NCBI RefSeq assembly: GCF_016461955.1
Contig: NZ_JADMNM010000007.1
Span: 1 to 64,000 of the forward strand
Reading direction: 5' to 3'
From: Qipengyuania sp. YIM B01966
GTDB taxonomy: Bacteria; Pseudomonadota; Alphaproteobacteria; Sphingomonadales; Sphingomonadaceae
Length of the DNA stretch: 64,000 bases
Shown: piece by piece, positions 45,237 through 55,895 of the stretch
How positions within the stretch are numbered: position 1 is the first letter of the stretch
Layout: each line of letters begins with the position of its first letter
The notes under the pieces: model-generated
Seen by the model: only the letters and a program-made list of their open reading frames with translations
The model's database searches: none
What the model was told of the DNA's origin: nothing
Program-made: the position numbers and the translations under genes

Positions 45237-45777
45237 GCCCGGTTTCCGGCGCGGCGTTGCCGGCACAGCGCGCGATCAGCGCGGTCGGCAAGGGCGAGGA
45301 ATGCAGTTCGACCGCACCGCCCCCCGGCACCGTGGCCCGCACCGGCCCGCCAGCGGCAAACACTGCGAGGCGCGGCTCCGTTGCCGGGATGGCGCCCTGC
45401 CAGATCCAAGCGCGCCCGTTCCAGACAGCATCGACCGGCATCCGCAGCACCGGGCCGGTGCCGACCAGCGCCATCAGCGCCTTGGCCTCGGCATCGGCGC
45501 GCACGTAGCGCGTCACCATGATGGAAGGCGCCGCGCCCTGCCGCGCGCATTCGAGCGCGAGTAAAGGCTGCTCCCCCGGAATACCGTATAGCAGCCGCTC
45601 GGCACTCGCGCCGCTGGGAGCCCACACCGCGCCGGTCACATCGGGCGATGCCGCCGGGGGCGAGGGCATCCGCGCATGGTCGGTCAGTTCGGTGCGGGTG
45701 ACGTAATTGTCCGCCGCTGGCGGCTGGCATGCGGCGACGAGCGCGCAGGCCAGCGCCAGCCCGGCTGCGTGGCGCAC
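45199..45777 (-). CDS. Putative lipoprotein of unknown function
   Basis: Small envelope protein, 192 aa. Starting at the GTG at 45777, four nt after the S10 peptidase stop, gives a compact lipoprotein signal (about 1-18) ending in the lipobox LVAAC. An ATG at 45810 is an alternative but would lie inside the upstream gene. The mature part has three further cysteines, a proline-rich tail (PSAEPAPPPTAP), and AVWNGRAWIWQGA; I recognise no family. It is probably co-transcribed with the S10 carboxypeptidase and converges on dsbD with a 38-bp overlap. Confidence 0.68.
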   Translation of the reverse strand: MRHAAGLALACALVAACQPPAADNYVTRTELTDHARMPSPPAASPDVTGAVWAPSGASAERLLYGIPGEQPLLALECARQGAAPSIMVTRYVRADAEAKALMALVGTGPVLRMPVDAVWNGRAWIWQGAIPATEPRLAVFAAGGPVRATVPGGGAVELHSSPLPTALIARCAGNAAPETGPSAEPAPPPTAP

Positions 45778-45781
45778 GCGA

Positions 45782-47296
45782 TTACCGGCCACGGATAAAG
45801 GCGCGCACATCCTGCGACAGCTTGGCCCGATCCTCGTCGCGGACATACATCATGTGTCCGCTATCATAATAGGTCCAGCTGATCCGGCTGCGGTCGAAAC
45901 CCGGGCGCGACAGCGCATATTCCGCAGCGAAGAACGGGGTGGCAAAATCATACCAGCCCTGCGCCACCAGAATGCGCAGGCCCGAATTCTCGCGCAGCGC
46001 GCGGCCGAGATAGGGCGCGACGTTGAGATAGGCATTGGTGTCGCGCCCACCCTCGATCTGCCAGTCCCACGGGCCGACACTGCCGATGGTCACGTAATTG
46101 CGGTCGGTCTGATAGCCCACCGTGTCACGCAGATAGGCGTTGATGGCCGCAGTATAGCCCCCGTCGATCCCGTAGAAGCTGGGGTCGTTATCCGGCGTTT
46201 CCCCGGCATTGTCGTAATCGCGGCCGGTATAGCGGCTGTCGAGCCGGCCGACCGTCAGCCCGCGATCGCGCAGCAATTCCTTGTAGAACCGCCCCGGCGT
46301 GACCCGCAGATTCGCCTGGTCGAGATAGGTTTCAGGCAGGCCGGTGAAGCGCGCCAGATCGCGCCGGATCGCCGCGTGCTCTTCGGCTGAGGCGTTCTGC
46401 CCCTTCAGCAGGAAAGCGGCGTAGGGGCCGATGGCAAAGGCCCGCGCTTCATCGACGAAGGCCTGCGTGGAGGGTGCACTGGCCTTCCCGTGATAGAGCG
46501 CAGTCGCTGCCATCGTCGGCAAATTGGTGATATAAGACAGCTCGTTGCCTTCGGTATCGGCCCCGGCGGCGAAATCGAGGATCGTCGAAATCAGGATCAC
46601 GCCGTTCAGCGAAACGTCGTTGAACGCCCCTTCGAGTTGGTTCACGACCGCTGCCGAGCGGGTGGTGCCATAACTTTCCCCGCCGAGATATTTCGGGCTG
46701 TTCCACCGGCCATTGGCCGAAATCCACTGGCGGATCGCCTGCGCAACGGAACGCGCATCCTTGGTGATGCCCCAGAATTCCTCGCCCTTGACCTCCCCGA
46801 TCGTGTGCGAAAACCCGGTGCCGACGGGATCGATGAAGACCAGGTCGGTCACGTCGAGGATCGAATCGGGATTGTCGAGGATCCGGTAGGGCGGAGCGCC
46901 ATCGTCGCGGGCGTCGCTGGGGATCGCCACCCGCTTGGGCCCGAACGCGCCCATTTGCAGCCAGACCGAGCCGGAGCCCGGCCCGCCATTGAACAGGAAC
47001 GTCACCGGCCGGCCGGGATCGCGCGGCTCGGCGACATAGGCGGTGGTGACGATGGCGGCGCGCGGCGTGCCGTTCTCGGCCCGCAGCACCTGCTCTTCCA
47101 CCGTCGCGCTATAACGCATCGTGCGCCCCCCGAAGGTGCCAGTGAAGGTCCGGCTGGCGCGGTTGGGCTGGTAGGGAGCGACCGTGGCAGCGGTGGGGGT
47201 CGGCGCCGCGGCAGCTTGCGCCAGCGCCGGGGTGGCCGTCAAGGGTGCGGCGAGCACCGCGATCAGCGATGACAGGAAACGGACGGAGATGTGCAT
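45782..47296 (-). CDS. S10 family serine carboxypeptidase-like, secreted
   Basis: Periplasmic serine carboxypeptidase-like enzyme of 504 aa. A signal peptide (about 1-26, ending ALAQ) starts at 47296. Family motifs are VTFLFNGGPGSGSVWLQMGAFGP, the nucleophile elbow YLGGESYGTTRSA, ILVAQGWYDFATPFFAAEY (acid region) and YYDSGHMMYVRDED (His). Bacterial S10 proteins probably trim peptides from the C-terminus. The start at 47296 is favoured over upstream ATG by the signal peptide. It lies 67 bp downstream of uvrB on the same strand. Confidence 0.9.
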   Translation of the reverse strand: MHISVRFLSSLIAVLAAPLTATPALAQAAAAPTPTAATVAPYQPNRASRTFTGTFGGRTMRYSATVEEQVLRAENGTPRAAIVTTAYVAEPRDPGRPVTFLFNGGPGSGSVWLQMGAFGPKRVAIPSDARDDGAPPYRILDNPDSILDVTDLVFIDPVGTGFSHTIGEVKGEEFWGITKDARSVAQAIRQWISANGRWNSPKYLGGESYGTTRSAAVVNQLEGAFNDVSLNGVILISTILDFAAGADTEGNELSYITNLPTMAATALYHGKASAPSTQAFVDEARAFAIGPYAAFLLKGQNASAEEHAAIRRDLARFTGLPETYLDQANLRVTPGRFYKELLRDRGLTVGRLDSRYTGRDYDNAGETPDNDPSFYGIDGGYTAAINAYLRDTVGYQTDRNYVTIGSVGPWDWQIEGGRDTNAYLNVAPYLGRALRENSGLRILVAQGWYDFATPFFAAEYALSRPGFDRSRISWTYYDSGHMMYVRDEDRAKLSQDVRAFIRGR

Positions 47297-47363
47297 CGGC
47301 GGGCTATGGCATTGCGAAGCCGGCCGGTAAATCGCCTTCAAAGCCGATCTCAAGCTATCCCGC

Positions 47364-49559
<2,196 letters not shown>

Positions 49560-49629
49560 TGCTGCGATATGGGCGCAGGAACCGGGCGCCGCAAGGCGCG
49601 CGGGCGGGCTGGCAAAGAAGGACCGGGCG

Positions 49630-50166
49630 ATGAAGGCAGGGTGGATTGTGGCCGCGTTAATGGGCGCGTTAGCGGCTGGCGGGTGCAAAAAGCCGGAGCC
49701 GAAGAGCGGCGAGGAGGTGGTGGCCGAAGCGCGGCGCCTGACCAAGCCGGAGCCAGGGATGTACGAGACCAGCGTCAAGCTGGTCAATTTCGCGATGCCG
49801 GGGATGCCGGCGGACCAATTGAACCAGCTACAAGAACAGTTCGGCGCGATGGCCAATCGCAAGGCGTCGCAATGCCTGACCGCTGCCGATGCCGATGCCG
49901 GATTCGAGCAGGTGGTGCGGCAATTGGGAGAAGGGGTCGGCGGGATGCAATGCGTGTTCGACCGTTTCGCCGCCGATGGGGGCAAGCTCGACGCGGCGAT
50001 GGCCTGCACCGGACCGGGCGGCATGAAGGCGCAGATCGGCATCGATGGGACGGTGGTGCGCGACCGGTCGGCCATGACGATGACGATCGAACAACAGATG
50101 GGTCCTATGCCGGGCGGGATGACAATGCAGATGCAGTTCGATTCGCGCCGGACCGGGCCTTGCTGA
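49630..50166 (+). CDS. DUF3617-family lipoprotein
   Basis: Small lipoprotein of 178 aa with signal and lipobox ALAAGGC (C19), then a DUF3617-like domain: [21 protein letters not shown], a cysteine-containing block [32 protein letters not shown] and a closing beta-rich part ending GPC. Four mature cysteines may form two disulfides. The family is widespread in sphingomonads and its function is unknown. It is divergent from uvrB across 70 bp. Confidence 0.82.
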   Translation: MKAGWIVAALMGALAAGGCKKPEPKSGEEVVAEARRLTKPEPGMYETSVKLVNFAMPGMPADQLNQLQEQFGAMANRKASQCLTAADADAGFEQVVRQLGEGVGGMQCVFDRFAADGGKLDAAMACTGPGGMKAQIGIDGTVVRDRSAMTMTIEQQMGPMPGGMTMQMQFDSRRTGPC

Positions 50167-50261
50167 TTGCGGCGGAGCCGGGGCGAGCGCGGTTCATGAC
50201 GGTTTCATGAAACTACGGCGAAAATGTTGCGTTTCTGTAGCACCGGCCCGAGGATCGCATC

Positions 50262-51035
50262 ATGTTCACCGCTTCTGCACACCCTGCCTTAGAGCGCACT
50301 GCGCAGGCCCGCGCCGAACTGGCTCGGCGCGTCGCACTGGCGCGCGAGGCTTGTCCCGACGATGTCCGCAGCCCGCCCTGGCGTCTGCTGGCCGGTGAAC
50401 TGAGCTATGTCGCAGAGCCGCTACGCCGCCGCTTGCACCCGCTCCACGTGGCACCTGCGGTGCGGCCGCAAACGATCATCCTGATCCCCGGCTTCGGCGC
50501 TCATCCCTTGCGAATGCGCTATATGGCCGAGCAGATCGAGCGCGCCGGGCACACGGTCAAACGGTGGGGACAGGGGTTCAATCTCGGCCCGTCGCAAGAC
50601 CGGTTCGACCGGCTGGAGCAGCGACTGGTCGATGTCCATGCACGCGCGGGCGAGAAGGTGGTGTTGATCGGCTGGAGCCTTGGGGGCGTGTTTGCGCGTG
50701 AAATCGCCAAGCGCCATCCCGACAAGGTTGCCAAGGTGATCACCATGGGCTCACCCTTTTCGGGCAATCCGCGCGCCAACAACGCCTGGCGAGCCTATCA
50801 TTTCGTTACTGGCCACAGGGTCGAGGAGCCGCCCATTGCGGCGCGCGTTCACGAAAAACCGCCCGTACCCACGATCGCCCTGTGGAGCCCGCGCGACGGC
50901 ATCGTTGCGCCGCGCGCCGCCTGCGGCCGCCCTGGCGAACGTGACCGCGCGGTGGCCCTGCGCTGCACGCATATGGGCTTTGCCCATTCGGGCGAGGCAA
51001 TTGCCGCTGTGCTGCGGGAACTTGATATCGCATAA
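50262..51035 (+). CDS. Alpha/beta hydrolase (lipase-like)
   Basis: Alpha/beta hydrolase of 257 aa without a signal peptide. After an N-terminal helical part (about 1-60) the core shows IILIPGFGAHP (oxyanion hole), the nucleophile elbow LIGWSLGGVFA, an Asp in WSPRDGIVAP and a His in CTHMGFAHSGEA. It resembles lipase/acyltransferase-like proteins often found singly in sphingomonads. RBS-like CGAGGA lies about 7 nt upstream. The 95-bp leader holds a 12-bp palindrome GTTTCATGAAAC (50202-50213). It precedes the Anbu operon by 25 bp and may be co-transcribed. Confidence 0.82.
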   Translation: MFTASAHPALERTAQARAELARRVALAREACPDDVRSPPWRLLAGELSYVAEPLRRRLHPLHVAPAVRPQTIILIPGFGAHPLRMRYMAEQIERAGHTVKRWGQGFNLGPSQDRFDRLEQRLVDVHARAGEKVVLIGWSLGGVFAREIAKRHPDKVAKVITMGSPFSGNPRANNAWRAYHFVTGHRVEEPPIAARVHEKPPVPTIALWSPRDGIVAPRAACGRPGERDRAVALRCTHMGFAHSGEAIAAVLRELDIA

Positions 51036-51060
51036 ACCCGTTCCTCCCGCTAAGCCTGCC

Positions 51061-52524
51061 ATGCCAAAAGTGGCGGCGGGGGAAATTCGGGGCTTCATGC
51101 GCGGCGGGTTCGGCAAGTTTGACGAGATGTTTGGCGAGGATGGCGCGCTGACCGCAGCCTATGCCGATTACAATGTCTGGTTCGAACAGCAGGACCCCAA
51201 GCTTCTCCAGCGCAAGGATGCCGAGGCGGAACAGAATTTCCGGCGCACCGGCATCACCTTCAACGTCTATGGCGAGGACGAGGCCGAGGAACGGCTGATC
51301 CCGTTCGACATGGTTCCGCGGATCATCACCGCGGCTGAATGGCGCCGCCTGAGCCGCGGGATCGAACAGCGCGTGCGGGCGCTTAACGCCTTTCTGCACG
51401 ATCTCTATCATCGGCAGGAAATCGTCCGCGCTGGTCGCCTGCCCGAACGCGTTCTGCGCGGCAACGATGCGTGGCTGCCGAACATGGTCGATTTCACCCC
51501 GCCGGGCGGGGTCTATACGCACGTCGTCGGGATTGATCTGGTGCGAACGGGGCCGGACGAATTCTTCGTGCTCGAGGATAATGCCCGCACGCCATCGGGC
51601 GTGTCGTACATGCTTGAGAACCGCGAAACGATGATGGTGATGTTTCCCGACCTGTTCACGCGGATGCAGGTCGAAACCGTGTCGGATTATCCGCGCCGCC
51701 TTGCCCGTAGTCTGGCTGCCTGCGCACCCGGAGGTGGGTCGGGGCGGCCGGTGGTCGCGGTGCTGACGCCGGGCATCTATAACAGCGCCTATTTCGAGCA
51801 CGCCTTCCTCGCCGACCAGATGGGCGCCGAGCTGGTCGAGGGGAGCGATCTGCGCGTCGTGGATGGCCGCGTCGCGATGCGCACCACTGCGGGCTATCAG
51901 CCGGTCGATGTGATCTATCGCCGGGTGGACGATGAATTCCTCGATCCGCTGACGTTCAATCCTGACAGCGTGCTGGGCGTGCCCGGCATCATGGACGTCT
52001 ATCGCGCCGGGCGGGTGACCATCGCCAACGCGCCGGGCACAGGCGTCGCCGACGACAAGGCGGTCTATTCCTTCATGCCCGAAATCGTGGAGTTCTACAC
52101 TGGCGAAAAGCCGATCCTGCCCAATGTCGAGACCTGGCGCTGTGCCGACAAGGACAGCCTCGCTTATGTGCTCGACAATCTGGCCGATCTGGTGGTCAAG
52201 GAGGTGCACGGATCGGGCGGTTACGGGATGCTGGTCGGGCCGACCTCGACACGCGAGCAGATCGCCGAGTTTCGCAAGCGGCTCGAGGCCAAGCCCGCCA
52301 ATTACATCGCTCAGCCGACACTGTCGCTGTCGACCTGTCCGATCTTCACCAAGAAGGGGCTGGCCCCGCGCCACGTCGATCTGCGGCCCTATGTGCTGGT
52401 ATCGCCGCACGGGATCGACATCACCCCGGGCGGGCTGACCCGCGTGGCGCTGACCGAAGGCTCGCTGGTGGTCAATTCGAGTCAAGGCGGCGGAACCAAG
52501 GACACCTGGGTGCTGAAGGAATGA
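51061..52524 (+). CDS. Circularly permuted ATP-grasp type 2 protein (Anbu operon)
   Basis: Protein of 487 aa of the circularly permuted ATP-grasp family (COG2308, DUF404/407). Typical stretches are FDEMFGEDGALTAAYADY, GITFNVYGEDEAEERLIPFD, VGIDLVRTGPDEFFVLEDNARTPSGVSYMLENR, TPGIYNSAYFEHAFLADQMG and VVKEVHGSGGYGMLVGP. ATP-grasp enzymes of this branch are thought to form peptide or amide bonds. It heads a coupled set with an alpha-E protein, a transglutaminase-like protein and the Anbu proteasome, a widely conserved arrangement; a role in making or tagging a peptide that Anbu then handles has been proposed. The start at 51061 is the standard family start. Confidence 0.92.
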   Translation: MPKVAAGEIRGFMRGGFGKFDEMFGEDGALTAAYADYNVWFEQQDPKLLQRKDAEAEQNFRRTGITFNVYGEDEAEERLIPFDMVPRIITAAEWRRLSRGIEQRVRALNAFLHDLYHRQEIVRAGRLPERVLRGNDAWLPNMVDFTPPGGVYTHVVGIDLVRTGPDEFFVLEDNARTPSGVSYMLENRETMMVMFPDLFTRMQVETVSDYPRRLARSLAACAPGGGSGRPVVAVLTPGIYNSAYFEHAFLADQMGAELVEGSDLRVVDGRVAMRTTAGYQPVDVIYRRVDDEFLDPLTFNPDSVLGVPGIMDVYRAGRVTIANAPGTGVADDKAVYSFMPEIVEFYTGEKPILPNVETWRCADKDSLAYVLDNLADLVVKEVHGSGGYGMLVGPTSTREQIAEFRKRLEAKPANYIAQPTLSLSTCPIFTKKGLAPRHVDLRPYVLVSPHGIDITPGGLTRVALTEGSLVVNSSQGGGTKDTWVLKE

Positions 52525-53486
52525 CCGCGCGCGGACGACCGATGCTGGGGCGCACCGCGAACGGGCTGTTCTGGATGTTCCGTTATCTCGAACGGGCGGA
52601 AAATACCGCGCGCCTGATCGAGGCCGGGCTCAGAATGGGGTTGACCCGCGATGTCGTGACCGCCGAGGAGGAATGGCGCTCGGTCATCGCGACCTCGGGC
52701 CAGCGCGCCGCCTATGAGGCGAAGCACGGCACCTATACCGGGGTTCAGGCGTGGAATTTCCTGCTGCGCGACAAGGCTAATCCGAACAGCGTGCTGGCGA
52801 TGTTCGAAATGGTCCGGACCAATGCCCGGCTCGCGCGTAATGCGATCAGCGGCGAGGTGTGGGAAGCAGTCAACGAAAGCTGGATGGCCCTGCGCGACTT
52901 TCTCGCCCGGCCGGTCAGCCAGCAAAGCGTGGGCGAAGCGGTGGCGATGGTACGCCATGCCGGAACGCTCGCGCATGGGGCGATGACCGGTTCGATGCTG
53001 CGCGATGCCAGCTTCCATTTCGCCCGTGCGGGCACGCATCTCGAACGCGCGGACAGCACGGCGCGCATCCTCGATATCAAATATTACCTGCTGCTGCCTT
53101 CGCTCGCCTATGTCGGGTCGAGCCTCGATACCAGCCAGTGGGACACGGTGCTGCGCTCAGTTTCGGGCGACCGGGCCTATCGCTGGATCAATGCCGGCCA
53201 GATCGATGCGCGCCGGATCGTCGAGTTTCTAGTGCTTGACGACCGCTTCCCGCGCAGCCTCGCCTTTTGCCATTCGGCCTTGCGCGAAAATCTCGCGGCG
53301 CTGGCGCGCGGCCATGGCAGCGAAGGGCACGCCCATGCGCTGATCCGCGATGCGCATTCGCGGCTGACGGCGCTCAGCGTCGATGACATTTTTCGCGGGG
53401 GGCTGCATGAATTCCTGCTCCGCTTCATGGCCGACAATGCGGCGATTGCCGAGGCGATCGCCGCCGATTACAGGTTCCTCGGCTGA
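52521..53486 (+). CDS. Alpha-E (DUF403) domain protein
   Basis: All-helical protein of 321 aa of the alpha-E/DUF403 family. Marks are LGRTANGLFWMFRYLERAENTARLIEAGLRM near the start, MLRDASFHFARAGTHLERADSTARILDIKY in the middle and RRIVEFLVLDDRFPRSLAFCHSAL near the end. Its duplicated ERAE/ERAD helices are typical. Function is unknown, but it always travels with the ATP-grasp protein before it (ATGA overlap) and the transglutaminase-like protein after it, and probably forms a complex with the ATP-grasp enzyme. Confidence 0.92.
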   Translation: MTARGRPMLGRTANGLFWMFRYLERAENTARLIEAGLRMGLTRDVVTAEEEWRSVIATSGQRAAYEAKHGTYTGVQAWNFLLRDKANPNSVLAMFEMVRTNARLARNAISGEVWEAVNESWMALRDFLARPVSQQSVGEAVAMVRHAGTLAHGAMTGSMLRDASFHFARAGTHLERADSTARILDIKYYLLLPSLAYVGSSLDTSQWDTVLRSVSGDRAYRWINAGQIDARRIVEFLVLDDRFPRSLAFCHSALRENLAALARGHGSEGHAHALIRDAHSRLTALSVDDIFRGGLHEFLLRFMADNAAIAEAIAADYRFLG

Positions 53487-54301
53487 TGCGCCTGTCCGTC
53501 CGCCATACGACCCGCTACACCTTCGTCGCGCCGGTGCTTCATGCTCTACAGCGGCTGCGGCTGACGCCCAAGACGACCCAAGGGCAGCGCGTGATCGACT
53601 GGACAATGCGCTTCGAGAATGCCGTCCAGCAGCTCGATTACGAAGACCAGAACCATAACCGCGTGACCTTGATCGCGGTGGAAGCGGGCGCGCCATTTGT
53701 GTCGGTGGAATGCTACGGGGTGGTCGAAACCGAGGATCATGCCGGGGTCATCGGCCACCATGCGGGCAACCTGCCGCTGTGGAGTTTCATCGGGCAGACC
53801 GCGCTGACCCGCCCCGGTCCGCGCCTGCGCGATCTCGTGCGCGATCTGCGCCCGGAAGGGGACCGGATCGCCTTCCTCCATGCCTTGTCAGGGCGGATAG
53901 CGGACCGGATCATTTACGGCACGGGCAATACCGGCGTGACCACAACCGCCGAACAGGCCGCGGCCGCCGGCGCCGGCGTGTGTCAGGACCACGCCCATAT
54001 CTTCATCGCGGCGGCGCGGATGTTCGACATTCCGACGCGCTATGTCAGCGGTTACCTGATGATGAATGACCGCATCGATCAGGAAGCCACGCACGCCTGG
54101 GCCGAAGCCTATGTCGAAGGGATAGGCTGGATCGGGTTCGACATCTCGAACCGAATCAGCCCCGATTCGCGCTATGTGCGGGTTGCCACCGGCCGCGACT
54201 ATCGTGATGCGGCGCCGATCACCGGGATCACCTACGGCACGTCGAGCGAGGACCTGCACGTCGCCGTGGCGGTCGAACAACAACAGGTTCCACAGCAATG
54301 A
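53486..54301 (+). CDS. Transglutaminase-like cysteine peptidase family protein
   Basis: Protein of 271 aa with the bacterial transglutaminase-like N-terminal beta domain (LSVRHTTRYTFVAPV) and a transglutaminase core whose catalytic Cys, His and Asp are visible in AGAGVCQDHAHIFI, ATHAWAEAYVEGIGW and GFDISN. Such proteins act as peptidases or amide-bond-forming enzymes. The start shares a base with the upstream stop (TGATG). As the third gene of the Anbu operon it may mature or ligate the peptide product of the ATP-grasp protein. Confidence 0.92.
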   Translation: MRLSVRHTTRYTFVAPVLHALQRLRLTPKTTQGQRVIDWTMRFENAVQQLDYEDQNHNRVTLIAVEAGAPFVSVECYGVVETEDHAGVIGHHAGNLPLWSFIGQTALTRPGPRLRDLVRDLRPEGDRIAFLHALSGRIADRIIYGTGNTGVTTTAEQAAAAGAGVCQDHAHIFIAAARMFDIPTRYVSGYLMMNDRIDQEATHAWAEAYVEGIGWIGFDISNRISPDSRYVRVATGRDYRDAAPITGITYGTSSEDLHVAVAVEQQQVPQQ

Positions 54302-54317
54302 ACGAGGGCCTTCGCCA

Positions 54318-55067
54318 ATGACTTATTGCGTCGGGATGATGATCGACAAGGGCCTGGTGCTGATGAGCGATACTCGGACCAATTCGGGCGTCGATAACAT
54401 CTCCGTGTTCCGCAAGATGTTTCACTGGAAGGTGCCTGGCCAGCGCATCGTTTCGTTGATGACGGCCGGTAACCTCGCAACCACGCAGGCTGTCATCAGC
54501 CTGCTGGAAGAGCGCACCAAATCACCGGGTGAGCGGATGAATGCGCTGCTCGAAGCGCCGACCATGTTCCAGATGGCGAGCGAGATCGGCAATGTACTGC
54601 GCGAGACCATCTCGACCCGGCAGGAGCGCAACGGCACCAGCGGGCGGGGCCGCTTCACTGCATCGATGATCCTGGCCGGGCAGATCGCCGACATGGAGCC
54701 GCGGTTGTTCCTGATCTATCCCGAAGGCAATTTCATCGAAGCGAGCAGCGAGACGCCGTTCTTCCAGATCGGCGAAACCAAATATGGCCGCCCGATCATC
54801 CTGCGCGGATACGACCCGGCGATGAGCATCGAGGACGCGGTCAAGCTGCTGATGGTGAGCTTCGATTCAACGGTTAAGGCCAATCTGTCGGTCGGCTTGC
54901 CACTCGATCTGATGGTGATCGAACGCGACAAGTTCGAGCCCGGGCATATCCGCAGGATCGGGGTGGATGACGAATATTTCCAGGCGATCTCGGCGGGATG
55001 GGGCAATGCGCTGCGCGATGCATTTCACGCGCTGCCCGATTACAGCCTCTACGCTCATTCTAGGTAG
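54318..55067 (+). CDS. Anbu proteasome-type peptidase
   Basis: Ancestral beta-subunit (Anbu) protein, 249 aa, an Ntn-hydrolase related to HslV and 20S proteasome beta-subunits that assembles into open helical rings. After removal of Met1, Thr2 (MTYCVGMMID) becomes the N-terminal nucleophile; the following GLVLMSDTRTNSG carries the family Asp, and FHWKVPGQRI the conserved Lys. Length is as usual for Anbu. It begins 16 nt after the transglutaminase-like gene. No ATPase partner of the HslU or Mpa type is nearby, as is normal for Anbu loci. The substrate is unknown. Confidence 0.93.
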   Translation: MTYCVGMMIDKGLVLMSDTRTNSGVDNISVFRKMFHWKVPGQRIVSLMTAGNLATTQAVISLLEERTKSPGERMNALLEAPTMFQMASEIGNVLRETISTRQERNGTSGRGRFTASMILAGQIADMEPRLFLIYPEGNFIEASSETPFFQIGETKYGRPIILRGYDPAMSIEDAVKLLMVSFDSTVKANLSVGLPLDLMVIERDKFEPGHIRRIGVDDEYFQAISAGWGNALRDAFHALPDYSLYAHSR

Positions 55068-55185
55068 TCTTGCTAAGTCGTTACACGGAAGGGGAAACCA
55101 CGCAGAAAAAAGGCGCCGTTACGGATATAACAGCGCAGGTCGCGCGGCAATGCGAGCGGTGGCATTGCGCGGCGAACTATCTCCA

Positions 55186-55205
55186 ATTCGGTAGTACTAC
55201 GGAAT
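55186..55205. promoter_or_regulatory. 20-bp palindromic operator candidate
   Basis: A near-perfect dyad, with a perfect core GTAGTACTAC (55191-55200) and matching flanks ATTC/GAAT broken by a single symmetric mismatch, lies 34 bp before the LuxR-type regulator gene. NarL/LuxR-type helix-turn-helix proteins bind such dyads as dimers, so autoregulation by the downstream product is likely. Inferred from position and symmetry. Confidence 0.5.
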
Positions 55206-55238
55206 GCGTGGCGCGGCGCGGCGCGGCAGGTTTGCCGC

Positions 55239-55841
55239 ATGAAAACACGCACCACGCTCCATTTCGTCGACGGCAACAGCCGCTCTCGCGCCGAACTTTC
55301 GCGAATGGCCTTCGCAATGGGCCATCATTGCGAGGTCTATGCCGATTTGGCGGAAATCTTCGCCCACCCCCCGCGCGAGGGGATCGTCGTGGCGACCGAC
55401 GATTCTGCCGGGCCCAGCATCCCTGAAATCATCGACCAGCTGATGGAGGCGGGCATCTGGCTGCCGGTCATAGCGCTCAGTCCTGCACCGGAACTCGACC
55501 GCACCGTTGCCGCGATGCGCGCAGGGGCGATCGGCTATCTCGCCGCGCCGCTGGCGCAGGAGCAACTTGAGCAGACGATCGCCGCGCTGGAGGAGGAAGC
55601 AGAGCATTTCGCCGCCGCGCGCAAACGGTTGATCGAAGCGCGCCGGCTGGTCGCGGCCCTATCCAGTCGCGAGCGCGACGTGCTCGACCGGCTGGCGCAG
55701 GGCAACAGCAACAAGGCGATCGCCCGCGATCTCGGGATCAGCCCGCGCACGGTCGAAATTCACCGCGCCAACATGATGAGCAAGCTGGGCGCACGCCATC
55801 CGGCCGATGCAGTGCGCGTGCGTCTCGAAGCCGGCAGCTGA
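55239..55841 (+). CDS. LuxR/FixJ-type regulator with degenerate receiver
   Basis: Transcription regulator of 200 aa. Residues about 6-120 follow a receiver fold, but the key sites are poor: the acidic pair is reduced to D11 (HFVDGN), the acceptor position is ambiguous (VATDDSAG, D54/D55), and the invariant Lys is replaced near A103 (AGAIGYLAAPL). Residues about 138-195 form a LuxR-type helix-turn-helix (LSSRERDVLDRLAQGNSNKAIARDLGISPRTVEIHRANMMSKL). It probably works without classical phosphorylation. No kinase is adjacent. A palindrome at 55186-55205 lies in the 171-bp upstream gap. It sits between the Anbu operon and recF. Confidence 0.88.
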   Translation: MKTRTTLHFVDGNSRSRAELSRMAFAMGHHCEVYADLAEIFAHPPREGIVVATDDSAGPSIPEIIDQLMEAGIWLPVIALSPAPELDRTVAAMRAGAIGYLAAPLAQEQLEQTIAALEEEAEHFAAARKRLIEARRLVAALSSRERDVLDRLAQGNSNKAIARDLGISPRTVEIHRANMMSKLGARHPADAVRVRLEAGS

Positions 55842-55895
55842 GCGCATGCCAATCGCGCATTGGCCAAAGCCGGCGCGGGCGGCTAACGCGCGGCC

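Noticed and set aside
49560-49629. SOS (LexA) box between uvrB and the DUF3617 gene
   Set aside because: No GTTC-N7-GTTC or GAAC-N7-GAAC pair is present in the gap.
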